In this document: positions 46,704-54,685 of the stretch, piece by piece
How the letters are laid out: every line of letters begins with the position of its first letter
How positions within the stretch are numbered: position 1 is the stretch's first letter
From: PALSA-243 sp963743705
GTDB lineage: Bacteria > Acidobacteriota > Terriglobia > Bryobacterales > Bryobacteraceae
Assembly (NCBI GenBank): GCA_963743705.1
Contig: CAVUQS010000020.1
Span: 1 to 64,000 of the forward strand
Length of the DNA stretch: 64,000 nt
Reading direction: 5' to 3'
Translations under genes and position numbers: made by a program
Notes under the pieces: generated by a model
The model's database searches: none
What the model was told of the DNA's origin: nothing
The model's input: the letters and a program-made list of their open reading frames with translations, nothing else

Positions 46704-47080
46704 CAAGTAACGCGAAGGCGCGCCCGCTTACCGATCTGCAGCAGGCCATCCTGGATTTCCTCTGGGCATCGGGGCCGGCGACTGCCGATCAGGTGCGGGA
46801 AGCGTTGCTCCCGAAGCATCCGTTGAAGGATTCGAGCGTGCGCACGCTGCTTCGCCGTTTGGAAGAACGGGGATACCTGCGGCGCCGGCTGGACGAAAAA
46901 ATTTACGTCTATCAGGCCGCGGTGGGCGCGCACAGCGTGGCGGCGCGCGCGGTGCGGCAGATCATCCAGAAATTGTGCGCGGGCTCGGCTGAGCAATTTC
47001 TGCTCGGGATGGTGGACGAAAAAGTTCTGACGGCGGAACAAATTGGGCGGCTGGCTCGAAAAATAGGAAAGCCAAAATGA
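46697..47080 (+). CDS. blaI: BlaI/MecI-family repressor
   Basis: A 127-residue winged-helix repressor of the BlaI/MecI class. The N-terminal block is PLTDLQQAILDFLWASGPATADQVREAL, then SSVRTLLRRLEERGYLRRRLDEKIYVYQA with the recognition helix and wing (residues ~52-77). The C-terminal dimerisation helices end with IGRLARKIGKPK. I start at the GTG at 46697, which directly follows the operator. It overlaps the M56 gene by 4 bases (ATGA). In BlaR/BlaI systems the repressor is removed by proteolysis on signal. Here the signal is unlikely to be a beta-lactam, because the sensor domain is missing from the partner. Confidence 0.88.
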   Translation: MTTSNAKARPLTDLQQAILDFLWASGPATADQVREALLPKHPLKDSSVRTLLRRLEERGYLRRRLDEKIYVYQAAVGAHSVAARAVRQIIQKLCAGSAEQFLLGMVDEKVLTAEQIGRLARKIGKPK

Positions 47081-49398
47081 ACGCGATGCTCGATGTGCTG
47101 CTGGATGCTTCCCTGCGCGCCTGCTTGGCGGCGGCGGGCGTGGGCCTGGCGCTGGCGGCTTTTCGAGTGCGGTCCGCGGCGGCCCGGCACGCGGCTTGGA
47201 CGGCGCTATTGGGCGCGATGCTGCTGATGGCGCCGCTGCGAGGTTGGGTTCCCGCGATTCCGGTGCCGGCGCCGGCGGCAGTTGCATTTCCGGAACCGAT
47301 CGCTGTGGACCCGCTGCCGCAGCCCGCCCCAGCGCCGGTCAGCGTGGCGCCGGGCGTTGCGGCCGCGCCGCCGCCGGCCGCTATGCCGCCGCCGGCGCGC
47401 GACGTTTCCTGGACGGATGTGGCGTTTGCCGCATACCTGCTCGGCCTCGCTCTCTCGGTTGCCCGGCTGCTTTTCGGAGGGCGTGCGGCGCGCGAATTCG
47501 CGCGATCCTGCGAGCCGGTGGATGGAGTGTTCTATGAATCGCCGCGGGCTGTGACGCCGGTGACCGCCGGCCTCTTTCGACCGCGCGTCGTGCTGCCGCC
47601 CGATTGGCGGGGGTGGTCCGCTACCAAACTGCGTGCCGTGTTGGCGCACGAGGCGGCGCACGCACGCCGCCGCGACAACATGGTCAATGCGCTGGCGCTG
47701 CTGAATTGCGCCATTTTCTGGTTCCATCCACTGGCTTGGTGGCTGCGCCGCGAGTTGGCGGCGCTCGCGGAGACCGCTTGCGACGACGCTGCGCTTGTGG
47801 TTGCGGGCGACGGCCGCGGCTATGCGGCAATCCTGCTGGACCTCGCCGATAGCGCCCGGCGTAGCGGCGGCCGCGTATTGTGGCAATCGGGCATGCACGG
47901 CGGGGGTAGCGTAGAGCGGCGCATCGACCGCATCTTGCAAGATCGGCCGGTTTGCAGTATTTCGATTCCGCGCGGCGCAGCGTTCGCTATCGTTTGCGCC
48001 GCTTCCCTCCTCTTCGCCGTCGCGTGCCAACGCCAAACCGCGCTTGCGCCTCTGCGCGACGACCCGGCGGAGGTCGCGGCCGCGGCGCACCGCAAGATGC
48101 AGCACGATCAGTTCGAGGCAGCGCGTTTGATGACGGCCGAGCAGGCCACCGCGTTAGAAGCGTTGATCGAAAAGAACCCGGAAGACCTCGAATCGCGGCG
48201 GAAGCTGCTCTACTTCTATCGCTGGAGCGGCGCCAACGTCATCGGCTTCGAAAAAACCATCGCCGGCCGGCGGCGGCAAATACTCTGGCTGATTGAGCAT
48301 CACCCGGAAAGTGATCTGAGTGGCGAAGCGATCTCTGCGTCATCGGCCGACCCGCTAGCCGATCCCGCGGGCTATGCGCAGGCAAAGAGGCTGTGGCTGG
48401 ATCGCGTGGCGAAGCCGGGCGCCGGGGCGAAAGAGTTGGCGAATGCGGCGTTGTTCTTCAGCGCGGAGGACAAGCAGCTGGCAGAGAAGCTGCTGCTGCG
48501 CGCCAAAGCGGAAGACCCCGGCAGAGGGCTGGGGAGTCTCGGCAGGCTTTACTACCAGGCATTGGTCGGCGCGAATTCGGGCATGCCGCAGGGCGTGGTG
48601 CGTTCGGTCCGCCTCGCCGAAGCGCACGGCGCCTATGCCAACGAAGTGCGGCGCAAGCTGGCGGCATCGAACGATGCGGAATTGCTGGCTTCGGTCGGGA
48701 TGCTGTTGACCATGGGGGGGCCAGAACTGGTCCGCTCACGCCTCATCGATTTCGACCCGCTGGTGCTGGCGCGGCAGTATCTGGAGCGCGCGCTGCAACT
48801 CGACCCCAATTCGGCTACGGCGCATCGGGCTATGATCCTACTTCGCTTCCGCGAGCAGCCGCTGGGATGGCGCACTTCGCCCCTGGACCAACGGTATGCC
48901 GTCATTCAGAAATTGCCGGAAGAGGCGCGCTTCAGCGCACTCGCGCAGTACGCGGAGGGGCAATATTGGAGCGCCAATAACAAGGAATACGAAGACCGCA
49001 GACCGGCGGCAGCCAAGACGGATTGGAATGAGGCAAACCGCGCGGCGCAAGAAGCGCTCGATCTGGCGGCGAAGTATCCGAAGAATCCGGATTACGGCGC
49101 TGCCTTTTACAGCGCGCATATGACGCTCGGCCTGGTAGCAATGCACGATGGCGACCATAAGCTGGCCGTAAAGCATCTGCTTGCCGCCGCCGAAGCGCCT
49201 TCCACCGAGGAACTCGCCTACAGCCATCAGACGGGCACTTACAGACTCCCAGCTTGGCTGCTAAAGGATGGCGTGCGCGAGCCGGTCATCCAATTCCTCG
49301 ATCGATTTTCACAAACCGATCTGGGGGAACAGAAGCAACTGCGCGATGCCGCCGCGCAACTCCGCGCCGGTGAGAAACCGATCTGGTATCGTTACTAG
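47077..49398 (+). CDS. BlaR1-like M56 membrane metallopeptidase with a C-terminal TPR-type region
   Basis: A 773-residue membrane protease. Four helices surround the zinc motif HEAAH (residues 191-195), followed by RRRDN and the CDD element (ETACDDAALV) of the M56 family. A Pro/Ala-rich cytoplasmic loop of ~50 residues lies between helices 2 and 3. After the last helix (RGAAFAIVCAASLLFAVA, ~303-320) the external part is about 450 residues of helical repeats, not the penicillin-binding sensor of BlaR1. TPR-like units include ALFFSAEDKQLAEKLLLRAKAE and QYLERALQLDPNSATAHRAM (residues ~470-490 and ~570-590). It is co-transcribed with blaI. It probably cleaves or triggers cleavage of BlaI when the external repeats sense a signal. 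Confidence 0.85.
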   Translation: MNAMLDVLLDASLRACLAAAGVGLALAAFRVRSAAARHAAWTALLGAMLLMAPLRGWVPAIPVPAPAAVAFPEPIAVDPLPQPAPAPVSVAPGVAAAPPPAAMPPPARDVSWTDVAFAAYLLGLALSVARLLFGGRAAREFARSCEPVDGVFYESPRAVTPVTAGLFRPRVVLPPDWRGWSATKLRAVLAHEAAHARRRDNMVNALALLNCAIFWFHPLAWWLRRELAALAETACDDAALVVAGDGRGYAAILLDLADSARRSGGRVLWQSGMHGGGSVERRIDRILQDRPVCSISIPRGAAFAIVCAASLLFAVACQRQTALAPLRDDPAEVAAAAHRKMQHDQFEAARLMTAEQATALEALIEKNPEDLESRRKLLYFYRWSGANVIGFEKTIAGRRRQILWLIEHHPESDLSGEAISASSADPLADPAGYAQAKRLWLDRVAKPGAGAKELANAALFFSAEDKQLAEKLLLRAKAEDPGRGLGSLGRLYYQALVGANSGMPQGVVRSVRLAEAHGAYANEVRRKLAASNDAELLASVGMLLTMGGPELVRSRLIDFDPLVLARQYLERALQLDPNSATAHRAMILLRFREQPLGWRTSPLDQRYAVIQKLPEEARFSALAQYAEGQYWSANNKEYEDRRPAAAKTDWNEANRAAQEALDLAAKYPKNPDYGAAFYSAHMTLGLVAMHDGDHKLAVKHLLAAAEAPSTEELAYSHQTGTYRLPAWLLKDGVREPVIQFLDRFSQTDLGEQKQLRDAAAQLRAGEKPIWYRY

Positions 49399-49399
49399 C

Positions 49400-50194
49400 T
49401 CACGCCAGTAACGTCGCCTGCATCACGGTGACGGCCTGGCCGCTGAGAATGATGCGGTCGGCGGCCAATCGAATGCGCACCACACCGCCGCGCGCCGACG
49501 CCTGGAAGGCGGTCATTTCGGCCTTTTTGAGCTTCGAACCCCAGTAGGGCCCAAGCGCGGTGTGCGCCGATCCGGTCACCGGGTCTTCATCGACGCCCGC
49601 GCCGGGCGCGAAAAAGCGCGAGATGAAATCGAATTCCGGGGTCGAAGAACGCGAGGTCACAATCACGCCGCGCACGGGGATGCGGCGCAACAGCGAATGA
49701 TCGGGCGTGAGCGCGCGCACTGCTTCTTCCGATTCGATTTCCACCAGGTAATCGAATGCATTCTTGCCCACGAACAGTGCCGATTTCACGCCAAGGGCGG
49801 GCAATAGTTCAGGAGGCGGCTCGGCGGGAATGGCGATCTTCACCGGGAAATCGAGCTCGATCCAATCGCCGCGCTGATCGGCGAGAAGCAGGCCGCTGCG
49901 CGTGTGGAAGCGAGCCTGTTGGCCGCGCGGCAGGTGCCCGTCTTCCCACAGCACGTGGGCGCTGGCGACGGTCGCGTGACCGCAGAGGTCCACTTCGACA
50001 GCCGGCGTCAGCCAACGCAGGTCGAAATCGCCATTGGCGGGAACCAGAAATGCGGTCTCGCTGAGATTCATCTCACGCGCGACGTTGCGCAGCCATGCGT
50101 CGGGGCGCGGCTCGGGAAGCACGCACACAGCGGCGGGGTTACCGGCGAATGGAACATTGGTAAATGCGTCGACAGTGACGATTCGAATGGCCAT
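49400..50194 (-). CDS. PhzF-family isomerase/epimerase-like protein
   Basis: A 264-residue protein of the PhzF superfamily (two diaminopimelate-epimerase-like domains). The catalytic Glu is in LSETAFL, and the second-domain signature DEDPVTGSAHTALGPYW is intact. The opening VDAFTNVPFAGNPAAVCVL is diagnostic. The ATG lies 9 bases before the DegT-family stop on the same strand, so it is the last gene of the glycan-type unit. PhzF itself acts in phenazine synthesis, but no phz genes are here; most homologues have unknown substrates. Confidence 0.92.
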   Translation of the reverse strand: MAIRIVTVDAFTNVPFAGNPAAVCVLPEPRPDAWLRNVAREMNLSETAFLVPANGDFDLRWLTPAVEVDLCGHATVASAHVLWEDGHLPRGQQARFHTRSGLLLADQRGDWIELDFPVKIAIPAEPPPELLPALGVKSALFVGKNAFDYLVEIESEEAVRALTPDHSLLRRIPVRGVIVTSRSSTPEFDFISRFFAPGAGVDEDPVTGSAHTALGPYWGSKLKKAEMTAFQASARGGVVRIRLAADRIILSGQAVTVMQATLLA

Positions 50195-50203
50195 GCACGC
50201 AGG

Positions 50204-51280
50204 TTAGCATTCGTAGAAGCGGCGAACGCGCGCGGCCACTTCTTCCACCATCGCGCGCGGCATGCCCGGCCACGCGGGCAGCGAGAGAATTTCGCGGCAG
50301 GCGCGCTCCGCTACCGGAAAATCGCCGCGGCGGCGGCCGCAATCGCGGAACGCGGGGTGCAGGTGCAAAGGCACGGGATAGTGGACGCCGGTGGCGATGC
50401 CTTGCCCGGCCAGAAACTTCCGCAGGCGTTCGCGCCGCTGGACACGGACCACATAGAGATGGCAGACGGAACCCGCGCGCCGCGCCACCGGGCGCACCGC
50501 GTCGCAGCCGCGCAGTAGGTCGTCGTAGCGGGCGCAGATGCGGGCGCGCTGCGCATTCCATTCCGCCAGCTTGGGTAGGAACGCGCGCAAGTAGCAAGCC
50601 TGCATTTCATCCAGCCGCGAATTCACGGCGCGGACGCGGCTCACCTGACCGCCAAGCCTGCCGCCATCGCGCAGCAGCCGCACTGCGCCCGCCACACGCT
50701 TGGAATTGGTGGCCACAGCGCCGCCATCGCCCAGGCATGGCAGGTTCTTGGTGGGATAAAAGCTGTAGGCGACGAACGGCGAGTCATCGGTGAATGGCGC
50801 CGCGCCATGGGCTTGGCATGCATCCTGCACGATTACGGGTCCACGCGGCAGTCTCGCGGCCTCGTACGGCTGGCCATAGAGGTGAACCGGCACGATGGCG
50901 CGCGCGTGCTTGCCGACTCGCGCAGGGTCGAGCAGCAGGTGCTCGGCATCCACATCGGCGAAGCGCGGACGGCATCCCGCTGCAAGAATCGCCTGCGCGG
51001 TGAAGGGCGAGGTCAGCGCAGGGATGACCACCTCGGCGCCGCTTTCTCCTAAACCGGCGGCGCGCAGGCATAACTCGAGGGCATCGGTTCCGTTGCCCAC
51101 GGCGACCGCATATTTTGCGCCGGTCGCCGATGCGAATTCACGCTCGAATTCGGCGACTTGCTCGCCGAGAACGAACTGGCCGGCTTCGAATAAGCGGCGC
51201 AAGTTCGCGGTCGACGCGGCGCGAGTGGCGCGGACCATCGGGGCCAGGTTGACCATCGGCGCCCGAAACGCGGAGTTCAC
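50204..51280 (-). CDS. DegT/DnrJ/EryC1-family PLP aminotransferase
   Basis: A 358-residue sugar aminotransferase-type enzyme. The family entry is LRRLFEAGQFVLGEQVAEFEREFA (residues ~20-43); GNGTDALELCLRAAGL binds PLP phosphate, and SFYPTKNLPCLGDGGAVAT supplies the PLP-forming Lys. The Asp that contacts the pyridine N is in VIVQDACQAHGA. The GTG at 51280 overlaps the GT2 stop (GTGA); an ATG 8 codons later is also possible. Typically it transfers an amino group to a nucleotide-linked ketosugar. It is consistent with the SDR and GT2 genes of the unit making an amino-sugar glycan, though the sugar is unknown. Confidence 0.9.
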   Translation of the reverse strand: MNSAFRAPMVNLAPMVRATRAASTANLRRLFEAGQFVLGEQVAEFEREFASATGAKYAVAVGNGTDALELCLRAAGLGESGAEVVIPALTSPFTAQAILAAGCRPRFADVDAEHLLLDPARVGKHARAIVPVHLYGQPYEAARLPRGPVIVQDACQAHGAAPFTDDSPFVAYSFYPTKNLPCLGDGGAVATNSKRVAGAVRLLRDGGRLGGQVSRVRAVNSRLDEMQACYLRAFLPKLAEWNAQRARICARYDDLLRGCDAVRPVARRAGSVCHLYVVRVQRRERLRKFLAGQGIATGVHYPVPLHLHPAFRDCGRRRGDFPVAERACREILSLPAWPGMPRAMVEEVAARVRRFYEC

Positions 51281-51981
51281 CGCCACACCATGATCTGCAG
51301 CCAAAGGCGGAGCAATTGTCCGAAGGTCGCAAGCAACGGGCCCAGGCGGAAGAACTGCGATTGGCCATGTTGCCGCGCGAAGTGATGCACGGGCGCTTCC
51401 GCGATTTCCCAACCGGTCTGCTCGAGTTTGCGGACCAGTTCGACGCAGATAGTGCCGCTGGTCGAGGTGAGCGCGATGCCGTCGAGCAGGGCGCGGCGAA
51501 TCAGGCGGAAGTCGCAATCCACATCGCGCACGCGGATGCGAAACAGCACACGCGCGCAGAAGTTGTAGACGGCGCCGATCCATACGCGGTGCAGCGGGTC
51601 GTTACGCTCGATCTTGTAGCCGTTCACGAGGCCCGTTTTCGGGCCCATACGTTCGAGGAGCAACGGCAATTCGGCTGGGTCGTATTGGCCATCGCCATCG
51701 GTGTAGAAAACGAAATCCTTGCGCGCGGCGGCGAACCCGCTACGTAAGGCCGCGCCATAGCCGCGATTGCTTTCGTGCGTCACGATACGCAGATTGGCGT
51801 AGCGCCGCGCGAGCGATTGCAACACTTGCGGCGTTTCGTCGCGACTGCCGTCGTTGATCACGATTACTTCGTAATCGGTGACGTGAGCGTCCAACGTCTC
51901 GAAGGTTTTCGAGAGCAGCGTCGGCAACGAAGGAGCGTCGTTGTATGCGGGGAAGAAAACGCTCAGAGAACCAAACTTCAA
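51277..51981 (-). CDS. Family-2 glycosyltransferase (dolichyl-phosphate mannosyltransferase-like)
   Basis: A 234-residue GT2 enzyme. The UDP/GDP-sugar site is VINDGSRDET, the metal-binding motif YTDGDGQYDP, and the acceptor loop ends in RQHGQSQFF. It lacks the two C-terminal membrane helices of some DPMS proteins but ends in a hydrophobic segment (LLATFGQLLRLWLQIMVW). I start at the TTG at 51981, which overlaps the methyltransferase stop (TTGA); the frame is open further, but that part lies inside the previous gene. It likely transfers a sugar to a polyprenyl phosphate. Confidence 0.9.
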   Translation of the reverse strand: MKFGSLSVFFPAYNDAPSLPTLLSKTFETLDAHVTDYEVIVINDGSRDETPQVLQSLARRYANLRIVTHESNRGYGAALRSGFAAARKDFVFYTDGDGQYDPAELPLLLERMGPKTGLVNGYKIERNDPLHRVWIGAVYNFCARVLFRIRVRDVDCDFRLIRRALLDGIALTSTSGTICVELVRKLEQTGWEIAEAPVHHFARQHGQSQFFRLGPLLATFGQLLRLWLQIMVWR

Positions 51982-52817
51982 GCCCGCTTTTCTCCCATCA
52001 ACAATAGCGATTGTCCGAACGGTAAATCGAAACCGGCGCGAAGCCAGGCGGCTTCGGCGGCGAGCGCGCTGTGTAAGGCGCCGTCCAACCACTTCGGCCC
52101 CGGCTGGATACCGGTCTCTGCGCGCTTGCGTTGCAGCGGCTCGATCAACCGGAACTTCAGCAGAGCCACGGGCGAGAGCAGCGTGTTGGCGTACGTGGCG
52201 CGCAACACGCGGAAGCCGGCAGTTTCCACCAGGCGGCGCAGTTGCGGGCGGGTATAGCGTTGCCGCTCCCAGACGAATTCCGAATGGCGGCTGCGCAGCG
52301 CTTGAAACGCCGAGACGCGCAGCGCCAGCAGGCCTCCGGGCTTCAACACCCGCGCCATTTCCGCGAGCGCGCGCCGTTCCTCACCGTGGCCGAATTGCTG
52401 CATCACGTCGAAGCTCATCGCGAGATCGAACGCGCCGGAGGCGAAGGGCAAATCGAGCAGGCTGCCCTGCGACGCGCGCTCAAGCCCCGCGGCGGCGCCG
52501 TAACGCAAGCCTTCGGCGCTGTAATCCATGGCGATGAGCGGCAGGTTGCGTTCGCGCTGCAAATGGCGCGCCAGATATCCCGCGCCGCAGCCTGCTTCGA
52601 GCGCGCGTTCGATTTTCCGGCGCCGAAGATAAGGATCGAGTAACTCAAGCTGGATGGCGCGCATGCCGCGATACCACCAGAAGCTTTCCTCGTGCTGCGC
52701 GATGTTGGCGAATTCCGCCTGGTTGAAGCGGTTCGCGGCGTGGTCAGACGGCCACTGCCTGCGGTTCGGCGGCGCTCCAGCCGCCTCTTGCAGCGTACGA
52801 TTGGTGATCCGCGCCAT
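51978..52817 (-). CDS. SAM-dependent class I methyltransferase
   Basis: A 279-residue methyltransferase. Motif I is ALEAGCGAGYLARHL; a later acidic LIAMDYSAEGL and SFDVMQQFGH with LKPGGLLALRVSAF complete the fold. The N terminus (ANIAQHEESFWWYRGMRAIQ) is typical of the family. The ATG at 52817 is the last start before the conserved region; it overlaps the SDR gene by 74 bases in another frame. An AGGAG lies 15 bases upstream. It probably methylates a sugar or lipid-linked intermediate in the unit. Confidence 0.85.
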   Translation of the reverse strand: MARITNRTLQEAAGAPPNRRQWPSDHAANRFNQAEFANIAQHEESFWWYRGMRAIQLELLDPYLRRRKIERALEAGCGAGYLARHLQRERNLPLIAMDYSAEGLRYGAAAGLERASQGSLLDLPFASGAFDLAMSFDVMQQFGHGEERRALAEMARVLKPGGLLALRVSAFQALRSRHSEFVWERQRYTRPQLRRLVETAGFRVLRATYANTLLSPVALLKFRLIEPLQRKRAETGIQPGPKWLDGALHSALAAEAAWLRAGFDLPFGQSLLLMGEKRA

Positions 52818-53799
52818 TGAGGTAATAAGCCAGCTCCTGTTTGTAGTACTCGACGGTGCGCCGGACGCCGCGCTTGAAATCGACGCGAGGCGTCCATCCC
52901 AACTCAATACGAATGCGATCCGCGTTGGTGTAGTAGCTTCCGATATCGATGCTTTTCAACTCGGGTGGAAACGGACGGAACGTGGGCGGCGGCGCGCCGG
53001 CCGCACAGGCAATTGCGATGGCGATCGCCGAGAGCGGCAACGGCTGGCCGCTGCCGACATTCCACAGGCGGCTGGTTCCCTCGGCGGCGACGCCGGCGCG
53101 GAGGAACGCGTCGACGGCGTCGTCTACATAGATGGGGTCGCGCAACTGGCGGCCCTCGAAGACCGTGATCGGCTCGCCGAGCAACGCCTTGCGCAGGAAG
53201 CCACCCAGAAATCCCTGTGTGGGAATGTTGAGCGCCATGCGCGGTCCATAAACGTTGGTGAGGCAGAGCGAGACCGCATTCAACTTGCCGGCGGTGGTCA
53301 ATACCTGGTGATAAGAGGTGGCCGCGTACTTGTGGGTTCCGTTGAAATCGAGCGGCTGAATGGGGTGCAGTTCATCCACCGGCAGGTAGCGCGGGGCGCC
53401 GTAGATCTGGCGCGTGCTGGCGTAAACCACGCGCACGCCTGGATTCTGGCGCGCGCATTCTTCCAGGAAATTTAATTGCGCCATGGCGTTCAGCAGCAGG
53501 TCGCGGCCCGGTTGCCTCATGCTTTCGAGATGGCTCACTTCGCCGGCGAGGTTGAAGATCACCTGGCTGGCGCGAATTTCGCTGGCGAAGCTGTGGGCGT
53601 CGGCGATATCCGCAGGAATCACCTGAATGGGAGCCTGTGCGCCGGCGAGATTGCGCGGATTGGCGCCGCAGCCTTCCACGGAAGAATCGACCACCGTCAC
53701 TTGCGCGCCGGCTGCAGCGAGACGCAGCGCTAAGTTACTGCCAATAAAGCCGAGACCACCCGTGATGAGAACCCTGGTGTTCCGATATTCGGACGCCAT
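52744..53799 (-). CDS. NAD-dependent epimerase/dehydratase (extended SDR)
   Basis: A 351-residue nucleotide-sugar-type SDR. The Rossmann motif is GGLGFIGS (residues 14-21). The usual active-site Tyr of YxxxK is Asn here: the segment reads FNGTHKYAATSYHQ, with the Lys kept. The TNVYGPRMALNIPTQGF block and the RDPIYVDDAVDAF block follow. This variant occurs in a branch of epimerase-like proteins. The last ~25 residues (NGADHQSYAARGG and on) look like an appended tail, because the reading frame runs over the start of the methyltransferase. It heads the leftward unit with a good promoter and a GGGGA ribosome-binding site 7 bases before the ATG. Confidence 0.88.
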   Translation of the reverse strand: MASEYRNTRVLITGGLGFIGSNLALRLAAAGAQVTVVDSSVEGCGANPRNLAGAQAPIQVIPADIADAHSFASEIRASQVIFNLAGEVSHLESMRQPGRDLLLNAMAQLNFLEECARQNPGVRVVYASTRQIYGAPRYLPVDELHPIQPLDFNGTHKYAATSYHQVLTTAGKLNAVSLCLTNVYGPRMALNIPTQGFLGGFLRKALLGEPITVFEGRQLRDPIYVDDAVDAFLRAGVAAEGTSRLWNVGSGQPLPLSAIAIAIACAAGAPPPTFRPFPPELKSIDIGSYYTNADRIRIELGWTPRVDFKRGVRRTVEYYKQELAYYLNGADHQSYAARGGWSAAEPQAVAV

Positions 53800-53821
53800 G
53801 CCGCTTCCCCAAACTCACCCA

Positions 53822-53850
53822 ATTGTCAGGTTAGTAGATTGTTGTATCAA
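53822..53850 (-). promoter_or_regulatory. Promoter of the SDR-methyltransferase-GT2-DegT-PhzF unit
   Basis: TTGATA (53850-53845) and GACAAT (53827-53822) on the minus strand are spaced by 17 bases. The predicted start gives a leader of about 15 bases with a GGGGA Shine-Dalgarno sequence. No other plausible promoter lies in the five overlapping or abutting genes downstream. Confidence 0.6.
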
Positions 53851-53903
53851 TTTCCACGAAGCGTAGCAAGGAAATCGGAACTATTTTCCATTGAAACGGA
53901 ATA

Positions 53904-54674
53904 CTATAAGTCCCGGTACAAAGGGTCAGTAGCGATCGGGGCGGAAGGAGGCGGGGTGTGCTGGCGCATCTGGCTGTAGACATTGCGCGCCGCACGCTGC
54001 GCCGCCAGCTTTTTGGTGCGGCCTTCGGCCTGGGAGACAAAATCTTTGCCGACGCTGACCTCCACCGTGAAAGTCTTGGAGTGCTCGGGGCCGCGCTCCT
54101 GGACGGTGGAGTAGCGAGGCTGGGGCAACTGCAACGATTGCGCCAGCTCCTGCAGCGCGCTTTTGAAATTGGTGATGGCGGGCTGAATATCGGTGCCGGC
54201 TTCGGCGTCGCCGGAAAACGGCGCATCGAGCACGTGCGCGGCAACGAAAACGCGCGCGGCATCGATTCCGCCATCCAGATAGACGGCCGCAAGCAAGGCT
54301 TCGAACGCATCCACGAGGAGGGTTTTCTTGGCCCGGCCGCCGCTCATTTCCTCGCTGCGCCCCAGGTCGAGGTGCGGGCCGATATCGAGCCGGCGCGCCA
54401 CGCCGTAAAGATGCGCGGCGCTCACCAGGTGCCCTTTCAGACGCGACAGTTCGCCCTCGCGCGATTCCGGCTGGCGTGAAACCAGAGCCTCGGCGACGAG
54501 AAAACCGAGAACCGAATCGCCCAGGAATTCGAGCTGTTCGTTGTCGTCGAGCGGAGAATTCCGCGCGCGCGATTCATTGGCAAGGGAGCTGTGCGTCAGC
54601 GCCCGGCGCACCAGCTCCGCGTTGACAAACCGGTAGCCGATTCGAGTTTCGAGCGATGCCAGCTCCGCTTGCAT
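53904..54674 (-). CDS. rnc: Ribonuclease III
   Basis: A 256-residue RNase III that cleaves double-stranded RNA in rRNA maturation. The signature NEQLEFLGDSVLG is at residues 45-57; the second acidic motif is in DAFEALLAAVYLD. A C-terminal dsRNA-binding domain follows (SALQELAQSLQLPQPRYS ... AQRAARNVYSQM). I start at the ATG at 54674, since the frame upstream overlaps the TPR gene. It is 11 bases after the TPR gene stop, and is probably in the same leftward transcript. A Pro-rich extension ends the protein. Confidence 0.95.
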   Translation of the reverse strand: MQAELASLETRIGYRFVNAELVRRALTHSSLANESRARNSPLDDNEQLEFLGDSVLGFLVAEALVSRQPESREGELSRLKGHLVSAAHLYGVARRLDIGPHLDLGRSEEMSGGRAKKTLLVDAFEALLAAVYLDGGIDAARVFVAAHVLDAPFSGDAEAGTDIQPAITNFKSALQELAQSLQLPQPRYSTVQERGPEHSKTFTVEVSVGKDFVSQAEGRTKKLAAQRAARNVYSQMRQHTPPPSAPIATDPLYRDL

Positions 54675-54685
54675 CGTCGGAGCGG

